From contig NZ_LIQR01000054.1 in NCBI RefSeq assembly GCF_001418575.1, positions 23,663 to 87,662 of the forward strand: a DNA stretch of 64,000 nucleotides. Reading direction: 5' to 3'. Position numbers and translations under genes: made by a program. Source of the stretch: Peterkaempfera griseoplana (GTDB taxonomy: Bacteria; Actinomycetota; Actinomycetes; Streptomycetales; Streptomycetaceae). Shown piece by piece: positions 26,731-35,116 of the stretch (positions within the stretch are counted from its first letter, which is position 1; every line of letters starts with the position of its first letter). Under the pieces are notes generated by a model that made no database searches, was not told the origin of the DNA, and saw only the letters and a list, made by a program, of their open reading frames with translations.

Positions 26731-27645
26731 GTGAGCGAGAGTGAGGGCACCGTCGAAGAGACGGACTGGGATGAGTACGAGAACGATGACGAGCGTTGGG
26801 CTGACGACGAGAAGGCTCGCGCGGCACTGGCAGAGGCTAGGTGCTCACCGCAGCAAGGGGTGCCGCGACTGCTCGGCATGCTCACAAATACGGACCTGGA
26901 CGGTCCGACGGAGTACGGCACGGATCTCAGCCGCCGACAGCAGATCCTCGAATGGCTGCTCCGTCAGCGGGGCGACGTGGCGGGCGCGGCGACGTGGGTC
27001 TGTCTCACCGCACAGAGCATGTACGAGTTGCAGGTCATCTACTCGTCTGTCGATCACCCACGCGAGCTGAAGCTCGGCGAGCAGGACACTCGCGGGCGGA
27101 CGAAACCTGACGATTGGGAGCCAGCACTGCGCTTGCTCGTGAGCGCGCAGGGCCTCGACGAGTACCTGCGCATGGAAGCCGTAGGCTCGCTCCTCCAGGG
27201 CGGAGCCACACTCCAGGACATCGAGCAGATCGCGCCAGACTTGGGCCTCGAGGCCATGTTCGGCGGCTGGCCGGGGGTCTCCGACTCGACCATCGAGCTC
27301 ATCGAGGAGGACATCGCCCGGGACGGGTCGCGTCCCTGGTCGGCACGGCTGAGCGCGCTGGAGCACTTGCAAGACGAGAACTCCCCGCTGGCCGACTCAG
27401 CGGCAGTCACAATCATCAAGGATCTACCGCCCGACGGCATCCGCCCCTCCGAACTTGCCCTTCTTGCTACCCACGTCCGAACGGATCTGCTGCGCTCCAT
27501 TGCGGAGGCTGCTGATGCGGATGCCTTTTGGCGCCTGGTCCGCGACCGGCGCCGACGACGCCTGAAGATCCCCCGGACCTGGCCCTGGGCCCGACAGATC
27601 ACCGACGCGTTCCGCCGCCTGCAGGCCCTGCCCGCACCAACCTGA
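26731..27645 (+). CDS. hypothetical helical-repeat protein
   Basis: 304 residues from a GTG behind AGGGGGGA. The N terminus is very acidic (EETDWDEYENDDERWADDEK). The rest is a run of helices with Leu/Ala spacing (RQQILEWLLRQRGDVAGAAT, LRMEAVGSLLQGG, RPSELALLATHVRTDLLRSI) that recalls HEAT-like or TPR-like scaffolds. It has no signal peptide and no catalytic motif. The basic tail RDRRRRRLKIPRTW could contact nucleic acid. It lies just right of att core D, where element cargo is expected. I cannot assign a function. Confidence 0.65.
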   Translation: MSESEGTVEETDWDEYENDDERWADDEKARAALAEARCSPQQGVPRLLGMLTNTDLDGPTEYGTDLSRRQQILEWLLRQRGDVAGAATWVCLTAQSMYELQVIYSSVDHPRELKLGEQDTRGRTKPDDWEPALRLLVSAQGLDEYLRMEAVGSLLQGGATLQDIEQIAPDLGLEAMFGGWPGVSDSTIELIEEDIARDGSRPWSARLSALEHLQDENSPLADSAAVTIIKDLPPDGIRPSELALLATHVRTDLLRSIAEAADADAFWRLVRDRRRRRLKIPRTWPWARQITDAFRRLQALPAPT

Positions 27646-27855
27646 CCCCAGCACCCCGCCACGACGCACCCCGAGAGGAGGAACCCGCAGCCCCCGGCCC
27701 CGTGGAAGCCGGCGCCACCGGCGCGACAGCCGAAGCGCAGCCCTACCCGGCCGAGCCCGCCGAGCAGGACAACAGCGACATCACGGGCACCAGATCACGA
27801 GGCCACCGCAGTGAAAGATTCCGGATTGGTTCGAATCCCGCAGGCGGCTCCGAGA

Positions 27856-27888
27856 AGGCCCAGGTCAGATAGCCGCTGACCTGGGCCT
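27856..27888. terminator. perfect 13-bp hairpin, probable terminator of the CPBP gene
   Basis: AGGCCCAGGTCAG / CTGACCTGGGCCT with a 7-base loop, immediately beyond the stop of the minus-strand CPBP gene (27892). The T-arm-like GGTTCGAATCCCGC at 27829-27842 lies just left of it, an order reminiscent of a tRNA 3' end followed by its terminator. Confidence 0.65.
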
Positions 27889-27891
27889 CTG

Positions 27892-28473
27892 TCATTTCGC
27901 GGCCTCAGGTGCCCCGCCTCGTTCGACGTGACCTGGCGTCATCGCGGTCAGCGCGCCGGCCTCGATCGCGATGGCGAGGCCGCCGAGCAGGGTGGCGTCC
28001 TTGTTGGCCAGGTGGGCCGCGCCGAACAGGATGCCGGACAGGGCCAGCGCGAGGTACGTTCCGAGGCCGCGCTCCGCGAGCCGGAAGAGCAGGCCGCGGA
28101 ACATCAGCTCCTCGGTGACGGCGGCGCCCGCCATGAAGCCGACCAGCCCGATCGCCCCGGTCAGTGACCCGAGGCCGTTGACCTCGTAGTCGCCCAGGAG
28201 GTAGATGTTCGCCATGACGGCCGCGAACATCGCGACCCCGATCACCAGGCCCCGCAGGAGCGACCTGGATGCCTTCTCGGGGGCCAGCTCGGTGACCGGG
28301 CGCCGCTCGGTACGCGCCACGACCCACCGGTAGACGAGCACCGAGAGCACCGCCGTCAGGCCGCCTATGAGGAGCGAGAGCCACGGGCAGTCCTGGACCG
28401 CGGCGGCGCCCTGGCCGCCGACCGCGCCGACCACGACCACGGCCAGGACCTGCGACACCAGCTTCAGTTTCAT
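27892..28473 (-). CDS. CPBP-family intramembrane protease
   Basis: 193 residues, ATG 28473. It has six or so hydrophobic spans. The second half holds the CPBP (CAAX protease/bacteriocin-processing, Abi) motifs: EELMFRG (EExxxR) around residue 137 and FGAAHLANKD (FxxxHxxxN) around residue 169, which form the glutamate/histidine active site in the membrane. Relatives process prenylated proteins or peptides, or confer self-immunity to bacteriocins; which applies here is unknown. It is monocistronic, with hairpins on both sides. Confidence 0.82.
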   Translation of the reverse strand: MKLKLVSQVLAVVVVGAVGGQGAAAVQDCPWLSLLIGGLTAVLSVLVYRWVVARTERRPVTELAPEKASRSLLRGLVIGVAMFAAVMANIYLLGDYEVNGLGSLTGAIGLVGFMAGAAVTEELMFRGLLFRLAERGLGTYLALALSGILFGAAHLANKDATLLGGLAIAIEAGALTAMTPGHVERGGAPEAAK

Positions 28474-28646
28474 GACTCTTCCTTCGGTTCCGTGTCCGGT
28501 TCCTCGCCGGTCCGCGGCGGCGCCGCGGCTGAACTGAACGCTACGGAGACGGAGATCGGGAGTCGTCACCTCGCAGAGCGCACCTGCACGTAGCTCTCCC
28601 GGGGGACGGACGGCAGCCGGCCGGCCTCGTCCGCGGGCCCGAAGAC

Positions 28647-28680
28647 CGTGGGGGAGGAGCCAGGCGGCTCCTCCCCCACG
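28647..28680 (-). terminator. perfect 15-bp hairpin terminator of the large S8 gene
   Basis: CGTGGGGGAGGAGCC / GGCTCCTCCCCCACG with loop AGGC, 36 bp beyond the stop codon at 28717 and between it and the CPBP start region. Confidence 0.8.
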
Positions 28681-28716
28681 GGTGGTAAGTCGGCGACGGT
28701 CAGGCCGAGTTCAGCT

Positions 28717-31700
28717 TCACGGGGTGAGGCCGAAGGCGCGGACGATGGTCTGGGTGACGCCGTTGCCGTCGTGCTGTTCGGTGTTGACGCGGAGGGACAC
28801 GTTCTGCGCGCCGGAAGGGGCGGTCAGGGTCGCCCGCCAGGCGCCCTTCTTCTCCTTCACCTCCTGCTTCTGCCAGGTGGCCCCGTCGTCGTAGGAGACC
28901 TCTAGGGTCACCGCGGAGACGTCGTCCGCCGAGGAGGAACCGCCGAGCACGCTGGGCTTGATCACGAGGTCGGTCTTGCGCCCGGCCCGGCCCTCGCTGT
29001 CCACGTCCACGTCGTAGTCCAGCTGGACCAGCGGGATCTGCTGCTCAGTGGTCACCGCGCCGGAGGTGAAGCGCCACTCCGTGTGGGTGGCGGTCGAGTA
29101 GGGGCCGACGGGGTTGGTGTCCGAGGTGTCGACGACCAGCCGGTACGGGAGTTTCTCCGGTGCCAGGTTGCCGGCCCCGACCCAGGTGAACGGGAACCCC
29201 GAGAGCAGCTCGTTGTCACCCTGGTAGAGCGCGGTCGACTGGGTGCCGGAGGAACCGGCGTGCGCCGACCCCGAGTCGCTGTACCCCTCGACGTCACCGC
29301 TGAACACGTCGTACGGGTAGCGGACGAGGGCGTTCAGCATGCGCGGCCGGACGATCGGACTGAACCAGTGGCCCGGCTGCGTGCTGGCGGCCTCGAAGGA
29401 CTCCGTCTCGGTGCGCTGCGCCACGTGGTCCAGGACGGTGAACTCCTGCCACCTGACCCCCTTGGTGGAGACCCAGTCGGTGCGGGTCCCCGCGGTGATC
29501 GCCTTCCGCTCGAACGGGAGGTGGAGGGACTTGCCCGGGATGAAGGCCGACTGGCCCTCCCAGAAGTACGGCGGGTAGTCGTCCCGCATCTCGGTGGCGC
29601 TCTTGCCGGCGGGCACCGCGAAGTTCTCGTCGATCCGGGCGAGGTGGCGGGGGTCGGTGTCGGCGGAGGGGTCCGCGGGCACCGCGCCGACGTGGTAGTC
29701 CGCCAGGTCGTAGAGGTAGTCGGGGGTGGGGTTGGACTCGGTCGAGAGGTGCGCCCCGCCCTTGCCCGCGGCGGTGGTGTCCGCGATCAGCTGCTCGCCC
29801 TCGTCCGGAGGGATCGAGGCGACCGGGACCGTCCCGGTGGTGGCGAGGTCGGGCTTGCCGTACCAGTCGTACGTCTGGCCCGGGCCCTGGCCGACGACCA
29901 GCAGCAGCGCGGCACCGGCCGAGGCCGCGGCCGCCGCCTGGTCCGTGGCCGCCACGGTGCCACCGCGGACGACGACGGCCTTGCCGCGGGCGGAGAGAGC
30001 GGCGTAGTCGGCGCTCGCACCGTTACCGGCGAAGACGGCGTCCAGGCGCGAGGTGCCCTCCGGCAGGGAGGGGGATCCCGGCTGCGGCAGCAGGTCCTTG
30101 AGGTCGTGCCCGCCGGCGGTGATCGCCAGCGGGGTCTGCGGGGCGCGGAACCTGGTGCCGAAGGCGAAGCTGCCCTCGGTCACGTTGTCCCCGGTCGGCA
30201 GCGCCCACAGGCTGTCGTAGGCGGGGGACGGGAACAGCACGTCGAGGACTCCGACGCCCGGTTCGGGTTTGCTGGAGGTGAAGGAGCGCCAGACGTCGAG
30301 CCGGCTGTCGGTGACGGCGGTCGGCTTGGGCGTGTCCACCTTGACCTGGCGGGCCTGCGAGGCGTCCAGCACGACGCTGCGGTCGGCGCTCAGCTTCACC
30401 TCGGGCGCGACCAGCACGGCCCCGGCGACGGAGCTGGGCCCGTGCGTCCCCTCCACGTCCACGTAGGCGCGGAGCGCGTAAGTGCCGGGCGCCCAGCGGC
30501 TGGTGAGCGTTCCGCTCTCGGGCACCCACAGGCTGGTGTCGACCCCGTTGTCACCCGTGATCGAGACCGAGCCGCTGATGGGACGGCCGGAGCGGTCCTT
30601 CAGCTGGATCGTGAGGTTGTGCTTCTCGGACTCGACGGAGACACCGACGGCCGTGTGCAGGGTCGCGGAGCCGCCCGGGGTGGCGCCCGTGGCGACGATC
30701 TGCGCGGAGTGCGTCCCCGGAGCGAGCCCCTGGGGATCGACCACCACGTCGGTCTGTGCGGTGCCGTGCGCGGGGACGGTCACCTGACCGGCGCCCAGCG
30801 AGAACGCACCGGACGAGGCGCCGTCCGCGTCGACGGAGAGGTCCAGCGTGACGGGGCTGTCCGTGGTGTTGGTGTACGTGACCTGACGCCGGATCGGCTG
30901 CGGCGTGCTGCCGGGCGCCCAGGGCACGATCCCCGCGTCCACCGAACCGGAGGCGAAGACCTCGGCGTAGTACGCGGCCGGGATCATCACCCGGCCGGTC
31001 CCGGCCTGGTAGGGGCTGTAGTCCGGGGTGCGCATGCTGGTGGACATCAGGGCGTTCTTGAGGTCCTGCGCCGTCCAGTCGGGGTGCTTCTGCGCCAGCA
31101 GGACCGCCGAGCCCGCGACGTGCGGGGTCGCCATGGACGTGCCGTCCATGCCCACGTAGTAGCCCTCGCCGCCGTCCTGGGAGTACTGCGAACGAGCAGC
31201 CCACACGGCCACGCCGGGGGCGGTGATGTCGGGCTTGAGGCCGTCGTCGAGCTGACGCGGCCCGGCGCCGGAGAATCCGGCCAGGGCGTTGGAGCTGTCC
31301 ACCGCGCCGACGGTGAGCGCGGCGTCCGCGGTGCCCGGCGAGGTCACGGTGTACGGGTTGGGTCCCTCGTTGCCCGCGGCCACCACGAAGAGTGCGCCGG
31401 TCTCGGCGGACAGCTGGTTCACGGCGATGCTCAGGGGGTCGTTCTGCGCGTGCCTGGTCGCGTCACCGAGGCTCATGCTGATGACCTTGGCGTGTTCGGT
31501 CCGGGCCGCCCACTCCATGCCGGCGATGATCCAGGAGTCCAGGCCGGGGCCCTTGTCGCTGAGGACCTTGCCCACCACCAGGTCGGCGTCGGGGGCGACG
31601 CCCCGCTCCTGACCGCCGGAGGCGGCTCCGGTGCCCGCGATGGTCGAGGCGGTGTGGGTTCCGTGGCCGGCGCGGTCCGTGACGGTCTCGCCCGGGACGA

Positions 31701-32541
31701 AGCTCTTGGAATCCACGATGCGCGGCGCGAGGTCCGGGTGGGCGGCGTCCACCCCGGTGTCCAGGACGGCGACCCTGACCCCGGCGCCGGTGCCTCCGGA
31801 GGCCCACGCGGCGGGCGCGCCGATCTGCGCGGTGCTGTCGGCGAGGGTGGGCTTCACCTTGCCGTCGAGCCACACCTTGTCGATGCCCGCGGCGAACGGC
31901 GCGGTCCTCGGGGCGTCGGCGGCGGAGTCGGCTTTGTCCTTCCCGTGGCCCTTGCGGGCCGGGCCGGTGAGGGTGGACCAGAACGCGGCGGCCTTGGACC
32001 GGTGGGTGCGGACCGCCTCACCGTGGACCGCGGGCAGGCTCAGCGTGGTCTCGGTACCCGGCAGTGCCGTCTGCGCGCCTGCGGCGTCCTTCGCGCCGTC
32101 GGACGCGAGGGTCGCCGATCCCGCGGTGTGGGTGAGGATCAGTGGCAGCTCGGCGGCGTTCTTGTCGTCGTAGCCCTGGGCCACCAGCTCGGTGACGTCG
32201 AAGAGGGCGGTGTCGAGCCGGCCGGCCGCGACGAACGGCGCGGCCTCGTCGGGGTACACGAAGGTGTGCCCGTTCGTCACGGATATTCGCACCGAGCCGG
32301 TCGCGCCCGGCGCCCGCTCGACGCTCACCTCCGGGGCCGTTCCAGGAGGTCCGGGAGTGACCGTCACCTTGTCACCGGTGATCAGGGTGACGGTGGCCGG
32401 AGGCTGGACGGGACCGCTGCCCGCGACCGGCGATGCGGCGCCGGTCTGTGGGGCACCGTACGCGAAGGGTGTCGGGAGGAGGGCGGCGACAAGGGCCATG
32501 CCGACATAGGTCGCTGGTCTTCGAAAAGAGGGGGGAAGCAT
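28717..32541 (-). CDS. very large secreted S8 protease (1274 aa)
   Basis: The signal peptide is in MLPPSFRRPATYVGMALVAA and following. A long propeptide (about 45-230) precedes the subtilisin domain with Asp261 (VAVLDTGVD), His293 (GHGTHTAS) and Ser469 (DGTSMATPH). The roughly 770 residues after the catalytic domain are beta-rich and include a PA-like segment around 880-960 (RGKAVVVRGG...GAALLLVVG), plus Fn3-like modules. No LPXTG or membrane anchor is seen, so it is probably released. Large subtilases of this type degrade extracellular protein for nutrition or during development. Confidence 0.88.
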   Translation of the reverse strand: MLPPSFRRPATYVGMALVAALLPTPFAYGAPQTGAASPVAGSGPVQPPATVTLITGDKVTVTPGPPGTAPEVSVERAPGATGSVRISVTNGHTFVYPDEAAPFVAAGRLDTALFDVTELVAQGYDDKNAAELPLILTHTAGSATLASDGAKDAAGAQTALPGTETTLSLPAVHGEAVRTHRSKAAAFWSTLTGPARKGHGKDKADSAADAPRTAPFAAGIDKVWLDGKVKPTLADSTAQIGAPAAWASGGTGAGVRVAVLDTGVDAAHPDLAPRIVDSKSFVPGETVTDRAGHGTHTASTIAGTGAASGGQERGVAPDADLVVGKVLSDKGPGLDSWIIAGMEWAARTEHAKVISMSLGDATRHAQNDPLSIAVNQLSAETGALFVVAAGNEGPNPYTVTSPGTADAALTVGAVDSSNALAGFSGAGPRQLDDGLKPDITAPGVAVWAARSQYSQDGGEGYYVGMDGTSMATPHVAGSAVLLAQKHPDWTAQDLKNALMSTSMRTPDYSPYQAGTGRVMIPAAYYAEVFASGSVDAGIVPWAPGSTPQPIRRQVTYTNTTDSPVTLDLSVDADGASSGAFSLGAGQVTVPAHGTAQTDVVVDPQGLAPGTHSAQIVATGATPGGSATLHTAVGVSVESEKHNLTIQLKDRSGRPISGSVSITGDNGVDTSLWVPESGTLTSRWAPGTYALRAYVDVEGTHGPSSVAGAVLVAPEVKLSADRSVVLDASQARQVKVDTPKPTAVTDSRLDVWRSFTSSKPEPGVGVLDVLFPSPAYDSLWALPTGDNVTEGSFAFGTRFRAPQTPLAITAGGHDLKDLLPQPGSPSLPEGTSRLDAVFAGNGASADYAALSARGKAVVVRGGTVAATDQAAAAASAGAALLLVVGQGPGQTYDWYGKPDLATTGTVPVASIPPDEGEQLIADTTAAGKGGAHLSTESNPTPDYLYDLADYHVGAVPADPSADTDPRHLARIDENFAVPAGKSATEMRDDYPPYFWEGQSAFIPGKSLHLPFERKAITAGTRTDWVSTKGVRWQEFTVLDHVAQRTETESFEAASTQPGHWFSPIVRPRMLNALVRYPYDVFSGDVEGYSDSGSAHAGSSGTQSTALYQGDNELLSGFPFTWVGAGNLAPEKLPYRLVVDTSDTNPVGPYSTATHTEWRFTSGAVTTEQQIPLVQLDYDVDVDSEGRAGRKTDLVIKPSVLGGSSSADDVSAVTLEVSYDDGATWQKQEVKEKKGAWRATLTAPSGAQNVSLRVNTEQHDGNGVTQTIVRAFGLTP

Positions 32542-32901
32542 CTATCAACTCCTGCGTGGAAACGGCTGCTCAGCCAGGTCGGCGGCAATCTATCCGGCTT
32601 AAATGACAGGAAAATGACCCATGCTGAGAGGCCGTCAGAAAATTTACCTGAAGGCCACACAGGGAATAGCTGCGGATACCTTAAAAGGTCGCAAAAGCCT
32701 TGCGACATCCGGCAGTTCTCGCTCTGCGGCCGAGTTGCCGGCCTCCCCGGCGCTGAGGGTGCGGCGCCGAGGAGGCCGCGGCGGCCGGAAGAATTCACAC
32801 CCGTGCAACATGCGTACGGCCTGTCGGTTCGGCTTGGGCCGGTACCGGAGGGCTGCTCTCCTGTGTCCGGCGCCCATGAGTCGTCGCTGTCGAGCTGTGT
32901 G
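32542..32901. other. intergenic region upstream of the large S8 gene
   Basis: 360 bp, locally less GC-rich than its surroundings at about 32590-32690 (AAATGACAGGAAAATGACCC, AATTTACCTGAAGG), as expected of a promoter region for the minus-strand S8 gene. No individual -35/-10 pair is convincing. Confidence 0.45.
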
Positions 32902-34677
32902 TCAGCCGTTGGACGCGGTTACGTTGACCGCGGCCCAGGCCTTGTCCACGGTGGTGTACTCGGTGCTTCCCTGGCCGTAGAGGTCCGCGGCCGCCTGCAG
33001 GGTCGCCGTGCGGGCGTCGTGGAAGTCGGTGCTGGAGACCATGTACCGGGTCAGTGCCTGGTAGAAGATCGCGACGGCCTTGTCGCGGCCGATGCCCGTC
33101 AACGTCGAACCGTCGTACGTCGGCGAGTTGTACGCGACGCCGTTGATGGTCCTGGCGCCGCTGCCCTCCGCCAGCAGGAAGAAGGCGTGCGAGGAGACGC
33201 CCGAGCCCCCGTGCACCTCGGTCTGGGGGGCGTTGGGGGACCAGTAGTCGACGGCCCCCTCCAGGACGTCCAGCGACGGGCGGTCCATGCGGCGCAGGAA
33301 CCCCTGGCTCAGGCCGAGCTGCTCGCCCATCAGGTAGTTGGGGGCGTGCGTGGCGTTGTTCGTGCTGAACTCCACGGCGGTGCCGAAGATGTCGGCGAGC
33401 GACTCGTTCAGCGAACCGGGCTCGCCGATCTGCTCGTCGCCGGACGGGCTGTAGTCGGTCTGCAGGGCCGCCGTGGCCGAGACCACGCCGTGCGTCAACT
33501 CATGTCCGGTGACGTCCAGTTGGGTCAGCGGCTTGGTGAAGGTGTAGCCGTCGCCGTCGCCGTAGACCATGCACCAGCAGCCGTTGCTCCACCCGGCGTT
33601 GCCGTAGTTCTGCGCGAAGTGGACGACACCCACCGGCCCGACGCCGTCGTTGCGGATGCCGTTGCGTCCCAGCGTGTTCTTGTAGAAGTCGAAGGTCGAC
33701 GTCAGCCCGTACTGGGCGTCGACGCCGGCGGTGTTGACGTCGGAGGTGGTGCCGTTCCCCCAGGCGTTGTCCGCGTCGGTCATCGCGGCCGAGCCGGAGA
33801 CGACGCGGCTGTCCGACAGGATCGTGTTCCGCGCGTTCCTGACCTCGGCCTTGCCGCGGGTGGTGTCCACCAGGGTGTAGGCCGACGCGGAGGTCTGCGA
33901 GGTGTTCAGCGTCACCGTGCCGCTGTACATCGACGCGCCGGTGCCCACCGCCGGAAGGGGGTACTTGGAGCCGGGCTTGGCTCCCTGCGAGGCCTTCTGC
34001 CCGCTGCCCGATGCGGATGCCTGGGCGCTCAGGCCCTTGAGCTTGCTCTCCAGCTTGGGCGAGATGATCCCGTCCAGCGCGGGGGTGTCGCTCACCACGT
34101 CGCCGGTGCTCGCGTCGACCACCACCACGTGGGAGGCCGTCACGTCGTCGTTGGACGCCACCTGGACCTGGTAGGCGAGGACGGTCTTGCCGTTCTGGGT
34201 GTGCACGATCAGGTGGGGAGTCTCCGACGCGCCCTTGGGGACCACCGAGGCTGCCTTGGCGCGTGCCTGCTCGGCCGTCACCTTCGCCGACACGGTCGGC
34301 ACCGAGACCTCGGTGTCCGACGCCCGGGTCACGCCGAGGTACTCGGAGGCGGCGGTGAGGTGGACGACGAGGTCGGCACCCACGACGGGAAGGTTCCGGT
34401 AGGTCTGTGCGAAGCGGACGTGCTGCTTGCCACTCTGATCGGCCATCACCTCCGTCACCACCAGCCCGCTCTGCGCGGTCAGACCGGTCTCGGCCGCGTG
34501 CGCGAAGGCCGCGGTCCGGGCGGCGTCGGCGGTGGCCGTGTCCGCGCCGGACCGGAGCGCTGCGGCGCTCGATCCCTCCGCGACGGGGGTTGCCCCGGCG
34601 GTTGTCGTGATCGAGACGGAGGTTGCGGTGGCGAGGACCACCGTGATTGCGATCTTGGATATCAGTGCAGCGCGCAT
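32902..34677 (-). CDS. M4 thermolysin-like metalloprotease
   Basis: 591 residues from ATG 34677, chosen because a signal peptide follows (MRAALISKIAITVVLATATS...ATPVA). An FTP/PepSY-type propeptide (about 35-235) is followed by an M4 catalytic domain. The zinc motif HELTH covers His392-Glu393-His396, with the third ligand Glu425 in GSLNES and the downstream SSHAFFLLAEGSG. The frame is open further upstream but without a leader. Members are secreted neutral proteases activated by propeptide removal. It is neighbour to the 1274-residue S8 protease on the same strand. Confidence 0.88.
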   Translation of the reverse strand: MRAALISKIAITVVLATATSVSITTTAGATPVAEGSSAAALRSGADTATADAARTAAFAHAAETGLTAQSGLVVTEVMADQSGKQHVRFAQTYRNLPVVGADLVVHLTAASEYLGVTRASDTEVSVPTVSAKVTAEQARAKAASVVPKGASETPHLIVHTQNGKTVLAYQVQVASNDDVTASHVVVVDASTGDVVSDTPALDGIISPKLESKLKGLSAQASASGSGQKASQGAKPGSKYPLPAVGTGASMYSGTVTLNTSQTSASAYTLVDTTRGKAEVRNARNTILSDSRVVSGSAAMTDADNAWGNGTTSDVNTAGVDAQYGLTSTFDFYKNTLGRNGIRNDGVGPVGVVHFAQNYGNAGWSNGCWCMVYGDGDGYTFTKPLTQLDVTGHELTHGVVSATAALQTDYSPSGDEQIGEPGSLNESLADIFGTAVEFSTNNATHAPNYLMGEQLGLSQGFLRRMDRPSLDVLEGAVDYWSPNAPQTEVHGGSGVSSHAFFLLAEGSGARTINGVAYNSPTYDGSTLTGIGRDKAVAIFYQALTRYMVSSTDFHDARTATLQAAADLYGQGSTEYTTVDKAWAAVNVTASNG

Positions 34678-35116
34678 GTCCGGCCTGTCCCTTGTTGGTT
34701 CGGTCCCGCACCCGGTGATCGACCGAGAGACGGGATGGTGGGAGCATGCCAACCGAATATTGCGTCCGGATTGCCGGAAGATCAGAAGATCATATCGTGG
34801 GCGATGCGCGTGAGTGGGCGTCACCCTGCCTGCTGTGCGCTGGTAGTTCGCCGTCCGACCGGCCAGTCGATGCTGTTGCCGCCGGCGATGCTTTCTCGTT
34901 GACGAGGCTGCGGTCTTCGCCTCCTGGTTCGGGCGCGCTGTGTCCGACACCCGGCTCAGGGGCTCCTCGGGAATCCGTATCTGTTTCGGCTGCCTGGAGC
35001 GGGTCGGTGACGTCGGGGCCCGCAAGAGCACGGGACGTCGCCGACCTCGCGGCGCGCCGACAGCGGTGGGCCGACCGGATGAGGCGAGTGGACCTCTCCG
35101 GGTGACTCAGGGTGAC
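34678..35116. other. intergenic; possible gene tail on plus strand
   Basis: 440 bp between the start of the M4 gene and the 3' end of the permease gene. An open plus-strand frame ends ARDVADLAARRQRWADRMRR at about 35090 and might be the tail of a lost gene. No domain is recognisable. The left part should contain the M4 promoter. Confidence 0.35.

Noticed and set aside
29083..34902. A 1939-codon open frame on the plus strand
   Set aside because: It lies antisense to the large S8 and M4 protease genes, which have full domain content. Its translation is a Gly/Arg/Val-rich shadow typical of high-GC DNA.
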